Virus record (IMG/VR): IMGVR_UViG_3300037258_000377
Span: 1-41,745 of that record
From: a virus
Length of the DNA: 41,745 nucleotides
Reading direction: 5' to 3' (one strand)
The first letter of the stretch is position 1, and each line of letters opens with the position of its first letter. Positions 1 through 6,469 of the stretch are shown one piece after another. Below the pieces are notes generated by a model. It saw only the letters and a list, made by a program, of their open reading frames with translations, was not told the DNA's origin and made no database searches. Both the position numbers and the translations under genes were made by a program.

Positions 1-155
1 ATCGAGGCGAGCTCCTTGCGGTCTATCGCGGTGGTGAGCGGAATGTCCTTCACCGGCACGCCCTCATCGCCATGGAATTCGTTCCGCGTCGGGATTTGGT
101 TGCCGAGAGTCGCCTCGCGGCGGCCAAGTTTCAACAGCGATTTTTTCTTTGCCAT
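1..155 (-). CDS. Partial copy (N-terminus) of the 252-aa phage protein encoded at 40943-41701
   Basis: The first 51 codons of the protein encoded in full at the right end, cut off by the contig edge. The start is ATG at 155 and the protein begins MAKKKSLLKLGRREA. All five base differences from the right-end copy are third-position and silent. It is not a second gene: on the circular map it is the same gene. No function is recognised. Confidence 0.8.
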   Translation of the reverse strand, partial: MAKKKSLLKLGRREATLGNQIPTRNEFHGDEGVPVKDIPLTTAIDRKELAS

Positions 156-199
156 GGTTACGGGTCCTTGGGTTTGAGAGGGGCGCCATAAAATCGGGC
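1..199. repeat. Contig-end overlap, left copy
   Basis: This stretch matches 41547-41745. I count five mismatches, at positions 6, 24, 33, 39 and 72, and complete identity over 73-199, which is 127 bases. An exact 127-base overlap is what a de Bruijn assembler with k=127 leaves at the ends of a circular contig. It is therefore more likely an assembly overlap on a circular or circularly permuted genome than a true terminal repeat. The mismatches show that two closely related variants were present in the sample. Confidence 0.85.
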
Positions 200-463
200 A
201 TAAAATTCGGCGAAGGATTCGGTGCCGCCCTCGGGCTTGTTGCCGATCGCCTGGGCCTGCAATCGGTATTTCAAAATCAGGTCATGGATGCGGCGTTGCC
301 GCTGTTCAAAACGAACATCACCGAAAACCTGAGCCTTGGTGGAGTCAGGATCGCTCCCCGCCATCTTGGCGATGCGCCTGATCAACCAGAGCTCGATTTC
401 CCAACGGGAGAAATGCTCGTCGGCGTGGAGCTCCATCCGGCCGTCGACGAGCACCTGTTTCAC
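158..463 (-). CDS. Hypothetical phage protein (101 aa)
   Basis: I do not recognise a family. The product is mixed in charge with a Trp/Ile-rich helical stretch near residues 20-35 and a Tyr/Phe-rich C-terminus. Its ATG overlaps the stop of the upstream gene (460-648) by 4 bases, and it lies two bases before the ATG of the 252-aa gene that follows across the contig join. It is therefore an internal cistron of the leftward transcript, between the replication genes and the nuclease/terminase block. The + strand ORF over the same bases is a shadow. Confidence 0.75.
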   Translation of the reverse strand: MKQVLVDGRMELHADEHFSRWEIELWLIRRIAKMAGSDPDSTKAQVFGDVRFEQRQRRIHDLILKYRLQAQAIGNKPEGGTESFAEFYARFYGAPLKPKDP

Positions 464-648
464 TTGTGGGCCGCCTTGTCCCGCGCGGTCTTTGCCTCGG
501 CCTCCTCGGCGAGCGTTTTCTTGGACGGCGGAAGGCCGCGTTTTTGCTCCTTCGTTTCGCGGCCGGCGACCGCGGCGGGCTTGCCGTGCTTTGCCGGATT
601 GCCGGGCGTCGGCCGATCCTTAGCGGCGGGTGGATTGGTGATTGCCAT
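460..648 (-). CDS. Small Lys/Ala-rich hypothetical protein (62 aa)
   Basis: The start at 648 (MAITNPPAAK) is chosen because a good Shine-Dalgarno, GAAGGAGA, lies about 9 bases upstream; longer versions starting at 738 have no such site. The protein is low-complexity, rich in Lys, Ala and Pro, ending in a charged helix (EEAEAKTARDKAAHK). It is probably disordered. It overlaps the next gene by ATGA. Function unknown; nucleic-acid binding is only a guess from the charge. Confidence 0.65.
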   Translation of the reverse strand: MAITNPPAAKDRPTPGNPAKHGKPAAVAGRETKEQKRGLPPSKKTLAEEAEAKTARDKAAHK

Positions 649-701
649 TTCGGACTGTCTCCTTCGGTTGAAAAAATCGGGATGCTGTCTCGACGTGAGG
701 A

Positions 702-1052
702 TCATACGGGCTCGAAGGCGAGCTCGCCGGTGCGGCAAATCTTGACCGCCATGGAGGGCTTGAACGGCGCCTGGCAGTGCGGGCTTTCCTGCCAGGAGGT
801 CCAGGTGGCGCGGGTCTCAGCGGTCAATCGGGAAATCGGATCAAGCCCGACCACCATTCGGCGAAAGAATTCCGCCGGCGAGGCGAGATCATCGCCCTCG
901 ATGATGTAAGCCGAAAACTCCTCCACGAGCTCGGCGACGAATTTTCTCGCCGGCGCCAACTCCTCGCCGATGCCACCGCGAGTGGCCACGTGGCGAAGAA
1001 ACATCCGATTGCCGAGGTGCGAGAGATTCTCGAGGCGATTTTGGAAGCTCAC
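702..1052 (-). CDS. Hypothetical protein (116 aa) after the helicase-loader-like gene
   Basis: The start is the GTG at 1052, which overlaps the TGA of the upstream gene (GTGA). The longer frame to 1223 would run deep into that gene and its N-terminus looks like shadow sequence (Arg-rich). The protein has an acidic helical centre and ends with a compact segment containing three Cys/Trp positions (WTSWQESPHCQ, KICRTGE). I do not recognise the family. Its position right after two replication-type genes suggests a DNA-metabolism role, by context only. Confidence 0.7.
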   Translation of the reverse strand: MSFQNRLENLSHLGNRMFLRHVATRGGIGEELAPARKFVAELVEEFSAYIIEGDDLASPAEFFRRMVVGLDPISRLTAETRATWTSWQESPHCQAPFKPSMAVKICRTGELAFEPV

Positions 1053-1528
1053 TTTTTTTGCTCCAACCGGCGATCGGCATAGGCGATCGCGGGCACCGCC
1101 TCTCGAATTTCCTGCCGATCCTCGATCTCCCCGAAGTGACCGCAAAAGCGCCGCTCGATGAAATGCAGCCGATCGGTATCGCACATGGCGATCGCCTGAT
1201 AGCCGCCGATAATCCTCACGCACCGATCCACCAGGTCATCGCCCATCGGTCCGCCTCGCCATTGGCCGGATGCCGCCCAGGCAACCGCCTTTTCCCAGGC
1301 CTCGCCCGGCGTCGGCCGGCCCGCCTTGCGGAGATCCTGAAAATCGTTCGGCCCGATCCACTGCTTTTCGAGGATCAGCCTTTTCGCGGCGGCATCAAAA
1401 TCCTCGATCGACCAATCGGCGAAGGCTCCCCACCAAAGATCGATGGCCGCCGGATTCAGATCGATTTTCTTGAGCGCGCCGAGGCCGTTCAGGATTTTCA
1501 AAAAACGAACCTCGTCAGTGTCCCGCAC
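1049..1528 (-). CDS. G39P-like helicase loader candidate (159 aa)
   Basis: The start is GTG 1528, with GGAGG about 7 bases upstream; the frame above it belongs to the DUF1376 gene. The N-terminal part (about residues 5-60) resembles the helical domain of phage helicase loader/inhibitor proteins of the SPP1 G39P type: a hydrophobic helix, then L-W-W-G-A-F-A-D-W, then a helix around AAKRLILEKQW. In that family the N-terminal domain helps load the replicative helicase at the origin. Its place directly after a DUF1376 replication-organizer-like gene supports this. Without a profile search the assignment is tentative; a generic phage replication accessory protein is the alternative. Confidence 0.5.
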   Translation of the reverse strand: MRDTDEVRFLKILNGLGALKKIDLNPAAIDLWWGAFADWSIEDFDAAAKRLILEKQWIGPNDFQDLRKAGRPTPGEAWEKAVAWAASGQWRGGPMGDDLVDRCVRIIGGYQAIAMCDTDRLHFIERRFCGHFGEIEDRQEIREAVPAIAYADRRLEQKK

Positions 1529-2369
1529 GTGCAGCCCTCCGTTCCTCGAGCCATTGCTGGCTCGCCTCGATGTTTTTGTCGACTCGAATTTCCGATTTGG
1601 TGGCGCCGATGTCCCATGGCTCGGCATAGCCTTTGTTTTTGCCGAAGAAGGTCGCCGCCTGTTGAACGAGCTCCGTACGCTCCTTGCCCGACTCCCGGCA
1701 GAAATGCGCGTATCGCTTGACCCCTTCGACGAGCTCGTCCCAGGTGGTTCCCTCTCGGCGTCGGGCGCCGATCGCCTTCTCGGCATCGGGCCATCGCTGA
1801 CCGCCGGCTCGTTTCGGGTAGAGAGCTCGGATTAATTCCAATTCGCCGAGGCGCGCCGCCTGTGAAACAGGCGCTACAAGTTCTAACTCTGAAGTGACAT
1901 TTGCAATGTGCGCCTCTGATCTAGAACGGTTCGGAGTGGAGTGGAGTGGAGTGGAACGGAGTGGAAGCTTGGATTCTGCTACAAGCAAACTGGTAGCAGT
2001 GCTAGGGTCCGGTGATTGATTCTTAAGGTTTTTCGCTCGCGCGAGTCCTCCGAGCCTTCCCGCCGACTGTTTGGCAAATCGCCATGCAATCGAGTCCTCG
2101 CGAATACGCTCAAGCTTCCAATTCTGGCGTCGACCGGCTCCCACGAGGGGGAATTTCGGCTCTATAAACGACCAGGCGATGTTCCACTGGCGGACCGTCG
2201 CGCGGACAATTTCCCGGAGCTGGGTGGTGTCGGCCGGGAGGAACCCCATGTCCCACTGGGCATCGAGGAGCTCGCGGTAACAGCCGCGGGCCTCCAGCGG
2301 CCAGGCGCGGGTCGATCGCATGAAGTCGCCGGGGAACCACGGCAACATCGGGAACCCTTCCTCCGCCAT
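1515..2369 (-). CDS. DUF1376 (YdaU-like) replication organizer-like protein (284 aa)
   Basis: The N-terminus reads MAEEGFPMLPWFPGDFMRST, the hallmark of DUF1376: a W-x-x-G/x-D-F motif followed by an L-E-A-R-G-C-Y-R-E-L-L-D helix. This winged-helix-like domain is found in phage and prophage proteins in the position of replication initiators. A low-complexity linker follows (residues about 125-150, with STPLHSTP) and then a C-terminal domain with W-P-D-A and Y-A-H-F-C-R motifs. Start 2369 lies 2 bases after the upstream stop; earlier starts have out-of-family sequence. A pentanucleotide repeat lies in the linker. It likely binds the phage origin and recruits host replication proteins (inference). 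Confidence 0.75.
   Translation of the reverse strand: MAEEGFPMLPWFPGDFMRSTRAWPLEARGCYRELLDAQWDMGFLPADTTQLREIVRATVRQWNIAWSFIEPKFPLVGAGRRQNWKLERIREDSIAWRFAKQSAGRLGGLARAKNLKNQSPDPSTATSLLVAESKLPLRSTPLHSTPNRSRSEAHIANVTSELELVAPVSQAARLGELELIRALYPKRAGGQRWPDAEKAIGARRREGTTWDELVEGVKRYAHFCRESGKERTELVQQAATFFGKNKGYAEPWDIGATKSEIRVDKNIEASQQWLEERRAARAGH
1933..1962. repeat. GGAGT pentanucleotide tandem repeat
   Basis: Four exact GGAGT units (1933-1952), then GGAAC, then a further GGAGT. It lies inside the DUF1376 gene, in the linker between its two domains (encoding the Ser-Thr-Pro-Leu-His run on the minus strand). Gain or loss of one 5-base unit would shift the frame. Confidence 0.85.
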
Positions 2370-2371
2370 CG

Positions 2372-2596
2372 TCAGGCGGCCACTGCGTTCGGGTTCGGGA
2401 TCGGTTTTCGCAAGGGCATCCGATCGACCGTGAATCTTCCTCCGCTTCGGACCTGGATCTCGAAGGCACGCGTCGGCGGCACAAAGCCCCGCCACATGAC
2501 GATCGAGGTCCGGCTACAGCCGAGCGTATCGGCAAGTTTCTGAGGCCCGCCGAAATGCTCAATAATTTCGGCGGCGGTATGCATGGGTTGGCGCAT
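2372..2596 (-). CDS. Cro-like HTH transcriptional regulator (74 aa)
   Basis: First gene of the leftward operon. Residues about 7-40 form a Cro/YdaS-type helix-turn-helix: AAEIIEHFGGPQKLADTLG followed by CSRTSIVMWRG, with the usual Q-x-L-A and S-x-x-x-V-x-x-W spacing. It starts at ATG 2596, with GGGAGA about 10 bases upstream. It faces the rightward operon across a palindromic control region (2597-2716) and probably binds there to set the balance between the two units, as Cro does in lambda. No partner CI gene was found. A second Met at residue 5 is an alternative start. Confidence 0.8.
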   Translation of the reverse strand: MRQPMHTAAEIIEHFGGPQKLADTLGCSRTSIVMWRGFVPPTRAFEIQVRSGGRFTVDRMPLRKPIPNPNAVAA

Positions 2597-2625
2597 CGTC
2601 GGAAAGTCTCCCGTGGCAGCGGCGG

Positions 2626-2654
2626 ACTGTCGGCCAATCGGGAGCCGTCGTCAA
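2626..2654 (-). promoter_or_regulatory. Leftward promoter candidate
   Basis: On the minus strand, -35 TTGACG (2649-2654) and -10 GACAGT (2626-2631) with a 17-base spacer, about 30 bases before the Cro-like start codon. The -35 is 5/6 to consensus, the -10 only 3/6. A weak sigma70-type promoter, read by eye. Confidence 0.45.
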
Positions 2655-2663
2655 GGCGTTGAC
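2650..2663. promoter_or_regulatory. Palindromic operator candidate GTCAA-N4-TTGAC
   Basis: A perfect inverted repeat GTCAA GGCG TTGAC that contains most of the -35 boxes of both divergent promoters. A dimeric repressor bound here would block both. The neighbouring Cro-like protein is the obvious candidate ligand (inference). Confidence 0.5.
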
Positions 2664-2688
2664 CCGGCGTCCGTGTTTGGACTACATT
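2659..2688 (+). promoter_or_regulatory. Rightward early promoter candidate
   Basis: -35 TTGACC (2659-2664), 18-base spacer, -10 TACATT (2683-2688), with the first rightward ATG 29 bases further on. It is a good sigma70-type match and the only obvious promoter ahead of the recombination genes. Confidence 0.6.
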
Positions 2689-2716
2689 CGGCGGCGCCAC
2701 TCACAAGGGAGCCCGT

Positions 2717-2887
2717 ATGAAACATGCATTTTGGTGGGGCGGCGGAGCGATATTCATCGCCTTCGGCCTCGCTTTTTTCCGGCAGTTTTTCAAAGTCAAG
2801 ACCGACAATGTTCGCCGCCGCGATCGCCTTCGAGCCGCCCAGCGGTCCGCGGCGACCGACCTTCACGGCACTCGGGAGATCACCTGA
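2717..2887 (+). CDS. Small membrane protein, first early gene (56 aa)
   Basis: ATG 2717 is preceded by AAGGGAG. The protein has one N-terminal membrane segment (about residues 5-21, FWWGGGAIFIAFGLAFF) followed by a very basic Arg-rich tail, so it should sit N-out/C-in in the inner membrane. Its stop overlaps the next ATG (TGATG). Being the first gene after the early promoter, it may act on the host envelope or superinfection, but no family is recognised. It is missed by length-filtered ORF lists in this frame. Confidence 0.7.
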   Translation: MKHAFWWGGGAIFIAFGLAFFRQFFKVKTDNVRRRDRLRAAQRSAATDLHGTREIT

Positions 2888-3090
2888 TGCGCCTGCCGAA
2901 GGCGGATTCGATGCCGATGGCCCTCGCCTGCGATACCGCCATCACCGTCCTCGAGGCAAAATACGAGTTGCCGCCGGGCGTGAAGAAAGGCGAGGTCGAT
3001 CACGCCCTCACGATGCTCCGGACGATGCGATCGCGACTCCTCCGAGCCAACCTAGAACCCGAGGAGACTCCGAATGGCAACGCAAAATAA
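2887..3090 (+). CDS. Hypothetical early protein (67 aa)
   Basis: It starts MRLPKADSMPMALACD, with the ATG sharing one base with the stop of the gene before it (TGATG). The core is helical (DTAITVLEAKYELPPGVKKG then DHALTMLRTMRSRLL) and the tail hydrophilic. The last 17 bases overlap the bet gene, whose Shine-Dalgarno GAGGAGA lies inside it, so the two are probably translationally coupled. Function unknown. Confidence 0.7.
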   Translation: MRLPKADSMPMALACDTAITVLEAKYELPPGVKKGEVDHALTMLRTMRSRLLRANLEPEETPNGNAK

Positions 3091-3949
3091 ATCCGTGGCG
3101 AAAGTCGACGCGCCGAAACCCGGCACGGAGGTCTCCACGGTCGGCCGAAGCACGAGCCTGATCTCGAAGATGGCTGCGAAAATGCAGATGGAGCCGGAGC
3201 GGTTCCTCGACACTCTCAAGCAGACGGCATTCCGGCAGCGCGGGAAAAATGGCGCCCCCGCGGTGCCCGTCACCAACGAGCAAATGGCGATGCTCCTCCA
3301 CATCGCCGATAAATACGGCCTCGATCCGTTCGTCAAACAGCTCTACGCCTTCGCGAGCGATGGCGGGATCTCGCCGATTGTGCCGGTGGATGGCTGGATT
3401 GAGATGATCAACCGGCACCCGATGTTCGAGTCGATGGAGATCGAGACGCCGGAGCCAAAAACGCCGAAGGATGATTATTGGGTGGCGGTGACGATCACTC
3501 GCAAGGATCGCGCGAAGCCGATCCGCATCGAGGAATTCATGATCGAGTGCTGGCGCGATACCGATTCATGGAATTCGCACCCGCGCCGGATGCTCCGCCA
3601 CAAGGGCATCATCCAATGCGGACGCGTGGCGTTTGGCTATTCGGGAATTTTCGATCCCGATGAGGAGGAGCGGGTGTTCGCAGCGGCGAGAGATATCACG
3701 CCGGCAAGGGGTAAGCCCACGACCACCGAGCCGCAGCGGAGAAAATCGGAGCCCGCGGCGCACGTCGAGCCGGAGGGCTCGGCCGCGATCACACTCGATC
3801 AGGCCACCTCCATCGCCGATAAGCTCAAGGAGGAAGGCGTCGAGCTCAACGCCTTGTTAGCTCGATTTCAGATCGGCGCGCTCGAGGAGCTGCCATTCGT
3901 CATGTACGGCCAGGCGCTTGCGGCGATCGATGACCTCTCGAATTCATGA
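3074..3949 (+). CDS. bet: RecT/Bet-family single-strand annealing protein (291 aa)
   Basis: A phage recombination protein Bet homologue. The diagnostic core is at residues about 55-185: F-R-Q-R-G, then VTNEQMAMLLHIADKYGLDPF, the SPIVPVDGWIEMINRHP block, and the late RRMLRHKGIIQCGRVAFGYSGI block, all characteristic of the Red-beta/RecT superfamily. These proteins anneal complementary single strands and work with a 5'-3' exonuclease, here probably the next gene. The C-terminal 90 residues are Pro/Arg-rich then helical, the region that in Bet contacts exonuclease and host SSB. SD GAGGAGA is present. It would repair and recombine phage DNA in the cytoplasm. Confidence 0.93.
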   Translation: MATQNKSVAKVDAPKPGTEVSTVGRSTSLISKMAAKMQMEPERFLDTLKQTAFRQRGKNGAPAVPVTNEQMAMLLHIADKYGLDPFVKQLYAFASDGGISPIVPVDGWIEMINRHPMFESMEIETPEPKTPKDDYWVAVTITRKDRAKPIRIEEFMIECWRDTDSWNSHPRRMLRHKGIIQCGRVAFGYSGIFDPDEEERVFAAARDITPARGKPTTTEPQRRKSEPAAHVEPEGSAAITLDQATSIADKLKEEGVELNALLARFQIGALEELPFVMYGQALAAIDDLSNS

Positions 3950-4059
3950 GCGCCTCCGCCTCTGACCAGCGGGCGGGCCTCGCATGGCGCCGAGTCTTGG
4001 CAACGCGTCGCGGCCGGCCGCTACGGTTGCTCGGTGCGAGCCGGAAGTTGGTCGCTTGA
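3946..4059 (+). CDS. Possible coupled micro-ORF (37 aa)
   Basis: An ATG overlapping the bet stop (ATGA) opens a 37-codon frame (MSASASDQRAGLAWRRVL...) that ends at 4059, where its TGA overlaps a TTG codon in the exonuclease frame. This arrangement fits the ATGA-chain style of the genome. However, the protein is Arg-rich with no recognisable features and it overlaps the longer exonuclease reading, so it may be a chance frame. Confidence 0.3.
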   Translation: MSASASDQRAGLAWRRVLATRRGRPLRLLGASRKLVA

Positions 4060-4646
4060 TCACCTTCAACGCCGATCGGCACGAGTATCACCTCGGCGAT
4101 CGGCGCCTTCCGAGCGTCACGGAAGTCCTGAAGGCGATCACCAATTTCGACATGGTGCCGCCCGATATCCTCGAGGCGGCGCGGCTCTTCGGCCATCACG
4201 TCCATCTCGCCTGCCACTATTTCAACTTGGGCGAGCTCGACGAGCCGACGCTCCATCCGCGCCTGGCGCCGCGCATCCGCGGCTACAAGCGATTTCTCCA
4301 TCAAACCAAATTCAAGGTGCTCGCCTCCGAGGAGGTGGTGCATTCCGCGGACTTCGCCTACGCCGGCATGCTCGATCTGCGCGGCACGTTCCATGGGAAG
4401 TATTCGCTGGTCGATTTGAAGTCAGGCGCCGTGCCGCGATCGGTGGGTCCGCAGACCGCGGGCTATCAGCGCGCCTGCCGCGAGCCGCCGCGCCGGCGCT
4501 GGTGCCTGCAATTGCTCGATGACGATTTTCGGTTGATCCCGTGTAATGGCCTCGGTGACTGGGCCATGTTCCAAAGCTGCCTCAACATCTGGAATTTCAA
4601 CAATGCCAAAAGCAAATCTCGTAGACCTGAAGATCGAGCTGCCTGA
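3984..4646 (+). CDS. PD-(D/E)XK exonuclease, partner of Bet (220 aa)
   Basis: A RecB/lambda-exo-type nuclease. In order: PSVTEVL (about 43-49), an acidic pair ASEEVV (114-119), Y-A-G-M-L-D with the catalytic Asp at 131, the D-L-K motif at 144-146, and Q157-x-x-x-Y161 of the family's motif following the core. Such enzymes degrade 5' ends of dsDNA to give the 3' strand that Bet anneals. The start is unsure: ATG 3984 has no good SD; TTG 4056 (LITFNADRHEYHLGD), overlapping an upstream stop, would begin right at the conserved region. The C-terminus after residue 165 is Arg-rich and overlaps the next gene. Confidence 0.8.
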   Translation: MAPSLGNASRPAATVARCEPEVGRLITFNADRHEYHLGDRRLPSVTEVLKAITNFDMVPPDILEAARLFGHHVHLACHYFNLGELDEPTLHPRLAPRIRGYKRFLHQTKFKVLASEEVVHSADFAYAGMLDLRGTFHGKYSLVDLKSGAVPRSVGPQTAGYQRACREPPRRRWCLQLLDDDFRLIPCNGLGDWAMFQSCLNIWNFNNAKSKSRRPEDRAA

Positions 4647-5289
4647 CGACGAAACGGCGGCCGCCAATAAGTTTCTGGCGATCGCCGAGTCGGCGAGCAT
4701 CGACAACGCCGAGGAGATGGTGCTCGCCCAACAGGCGCGCGCCATGATCAATACCCAGCTCAAGGACCTCAACGAGAAGCGGCTCGGTATCACGCGGCCG
4801 ATCGATGCGGCTAAGCTCGCGGTAATGAAGCTCTTCGCGCCGGCCACCTCGACCCTGGAGCAGGCACTCAAAAAGATGGACGCCAAAATCATCGCCTACG
4901 ATGATCTCCTCGAGACGCAGCGGATCGACGCGCAGCGAAAGGCCGACGAGAAAGCCGAGGCCGACCGGAAGCGCCTCCTCGAGGCGGCCGATCGGAACGC
5001 GGCGAAGGGCAATGACAAGAAGGCCGCGGAGTTTGAGGATCGCGCCGCGATGACGGTCGCGCCGGTGATCGCCCAGCGCCAGGTGCGCGCCGCCGGCGTC
5101 TCGATTCCGAAGGTCTGGAAGCACCGGATCTTGGACGCCTCGAAAATCGTACGTACCTTTATGGCGCCGGACGAAAAGAAAATCGCCTCCACGGTGAAGT
5201 CGCTCGGCAAGGAGGCGGTCGACGTCATAGGCGCGGGCTCGATCGAGGTTTTCCAAGAGGCGCACATCGCCAGTGGGCGGGCGACGTGA
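4603..5289 (+). CDS. Conserved-type alpha-helical phage protein (228 aa)
   Basis: The start is MPKANLVDLKIELPD at 4603, inside the 3' end of the exonuclease gene; the longer frame from 4546 adds non-family residues. Residues about 60-165 are a long helical, Lys/Glu/Ala-rich coiled-coil region (RKADEKAEADRKRLLEAADR). The C-terminal globular part has S-I-P-K-V-W-K-H-R, F-M-A-P-D-E-K-K-I and a final V-F-Q-E-A-H. This type of protein is common beside RecT/exonuclease pairs in siphoviruses. Role unknown; an accessory to recombination is an inference from context. Confidence 0.8.
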   Translation: MPKANLVDLKIELPDDETAAANKFLAIAESASIDNAEEMVLAQQARAMINTQLKDLNEKRLGITRPIDAAKLAVMKLFAPATSTLEQALKKMDAKIIAYDDLLETQRIDAQRKADEKAEADRKRLLEAADRNAAKGNDKKAAEFEDRAAMTVAPVIAQRQVRAAGVSIPKVWKHRILDASKIVRTFMAPDEKKIASTVKSLGKEAVDVIGAGSIEVFQEAHIASGRAT

Positions 5290-5477
5290 GCTTCAAAACG
5301 CCTGGCCGAAAAACATGCACCGGCTGTGGTTGCACATACTGGGCGAGTGCGCGCAAGCCGCTCACGGCCTACTTCTGGCGCCAATCGCGAGAACCTGACG
5401 GCCTCCGCACACGCTGCAAGCTCTGTTGCCGAGAGCTGCCCTGCATGGTGAATCGCATCGCCAGGCGGGCATCGTGA
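5286..5477 (+). CDS. Small Cys-rich, zinc-finger-like protein (63 aa)
   Basis: GTG start overlapping the previous stop (GTGA). CTGCGC near residues 11-16 and CKLCC near residues 44-48 make two knuckles able to bind zinc; the rest is strongly basic. Similar small phage proteins bind nucleic acid or host regulators, but no specific family is claimed. It is the first of a run of very short cistrons. Confidence 0.6.
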   Translation: MSFKTPGRKTCTGCGCTYWASARKPLTAYFWRQSREPDGLRTRCKLCCRELPCMVNRIARRAS

Positions 5478-5590
5478 CGCCCCTCCACCGCTTCGCCGCC
5501 TTCTGCCTCGGCTGGCTTCTCTGCGGTTCCGGCGTGTACTGCATCTCGCAGGGCGCGCGGCTGCTGATCATCTGGTGGCGGGCATCATGA
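5474..5590 (+). CDS. Small membrane peptide (38 aa)
   Basis: GTG 5474 overlaps the upstream TGA, and its own TGA overlaps the next ATG. The residues MTPLHRFAAFCLGWLLCG begin a membrane-spanning stretch that continues to LLIIWWRAS. It is too short for the usual length filters, but the exact overlaps on both sides support it. Function unknown. Confidence 0.55.
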   Translation: MTPLHRFAAFCLGWLLCGSGVYCISQGARLLIIWWRAS

Positions 5591-5853
5591 CCCGCATCAT
5601 CGGCAAGGCGCCGATAGAACTGAGACACCCGCCGAAGGTCTCGATCCGCTGGCCCGATCAAATCCGGATCACCACCGGAGGATTCCAAGGCGCCGCCGGA
5701 AAAATGCGTGAATTCGGGGCTTTCGGGGATCTCTCGCCGGGCTGCGCGGCGATCCTGGTGGTGGAGCTGCGGAAAGCTCTCCGGCAGATTCGCATCGAGC
5801 GCGCCAAGTATTACGATAGCCAGGTGATCGAGGCTGAGAAGCCTCTTCCGTAA
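5587..5853 (+). CDS. Hypothetical early protein (88 aa)
   Basis: ATG 5587 (MTRIIGKAPIELRHPPK) in the ATGA overlap with the 38-aa peptide. A beta-rich N-terminal half (VSIRWPDQIRITTGG) is followed by a helix (AILVVELRKALRQIRIERAKYY). It resembles a small soluble alpha/beta protein; no family is recognised. Confidence 0.65.
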   Translation: MTRIIGKAPIELRHPPKVSIRWPDQIRITTGGFQGAAGKMREFGAFGDLSPGCAAILVVELRKALRQIRIERAKYYDSQVIEAEKPLP

Positions 5854-5869
5854 ACCAAAAGGGGAAATC

Positions 5870-6025
5870 ATGAAACCATTATTTCGATTGTCTTGGCTCG
5901 GGCTTGCTCTCTGCGGAGCGCTCGCGATCGGCCGCGCCTCGGGTGGCTCGACCGGTGGAGGCCATCCGGCAGGCGATCCGCCACCGGTTGATATCTGCAA
6001 AATCGTTCACTGCATAGCGGTCTAA
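5870..6025 (+). CDS. Small exported protein (51 aa)
   Basis: ATG 5870 with AGGGGAAA just upstream. The N-terminus is a signal-peptide-like stretch (MKPLFRLSWLGLALCGALA), then a Gly/Pro linker and a short tail with two Cys (DICKIVHCIAV) that could form a disulfide in the periplasm. A C-G-A motif near residue 15 is not a convincing lipobox. Function unknown. Confidence 0.6.
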   Translation: MKPLFRLSWLGLALCGALAIGRASGGSTGGGHPAGDPPPVDICKIVHCIAV

Positions 6026-6029
6026 GCTC

Positions 6030-6275
6030 GTGGCAAAAATGCACCCATCCAACCATCCGTCGAAGGACACCGTGCCGCACGATTTCGCCATCAACGAAAC
6101 AGGCACGGTGATCACCTTCCAGTTTCCGCCGGCGGCCACCGTGACGCTCACCGGCGAGGAGGCACGGGAGCTGCGGGAGTTTCTGAATCGGGCCGAGCTG
6201 CGCTCCGAAGCGGAGGCCGCCGCGCTCGCGCCCGGCCCGGTCGAGAAGCCCGATCCCGATCACCATTCGGTGTGA
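6030..6275 (+). CDS. Hypothetical protein (81 aa)
   Basis: GTG start (MAKMHPSNHPSKDTVPHD). A short beta segment (GTVITFQFPPAATVTLTGEE) leads into an acidic helix (ARELREFLNRAELRSEAEA) and a disordered Pro-rich tail. It overlaps the following gene by GTGA. The family is not recognised. Confidence 0.6.
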   Translation: MAKMHPSNHPSKDTVPHDFAINETGTVITFQFPPAATVTLTGEEARELREFLNRAELRSEAEAAALAPGPVEKPDPDHHSV

Positions 6276-6469
6276 TCGACGGGATTCTGTTTTGCGTCAA
6301 TTGCGGGCTGCGGTTTCGATCGAACGATCCGCAGTCCGCCCTCTCCCGCCGCTGCATCTGCTCGGGCTCCCTTCGCTTCGATCGGCGCGAGACGTTGCGC
6401 GAGCTCGTTGCATCGCACGATGCGCCGCTGGAGATCCTCGTCGCCCGGGTGCTCGCCATTAACGGATAG
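6272..6469 (+). CDS. Zinc-ribbon-like small protein (65 aa)
   Basis: GTG start in a GTGA overlap. C-V-N-C near residues 8-11 and C-I-C near residues 28-30 form a probable short zinc ribbon, followed by a C-terminal helix (ETLRELVASHD). Last gene before the 233-base gap; probably the end of the first early sub-operon. No family is claimed. Confidence 0.55.
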   Translation: MIDGILFCVNCGLRFRSNDPQSALSRRCICSGSLRFDRRETLRELVASHDAPLEILVARVLAING

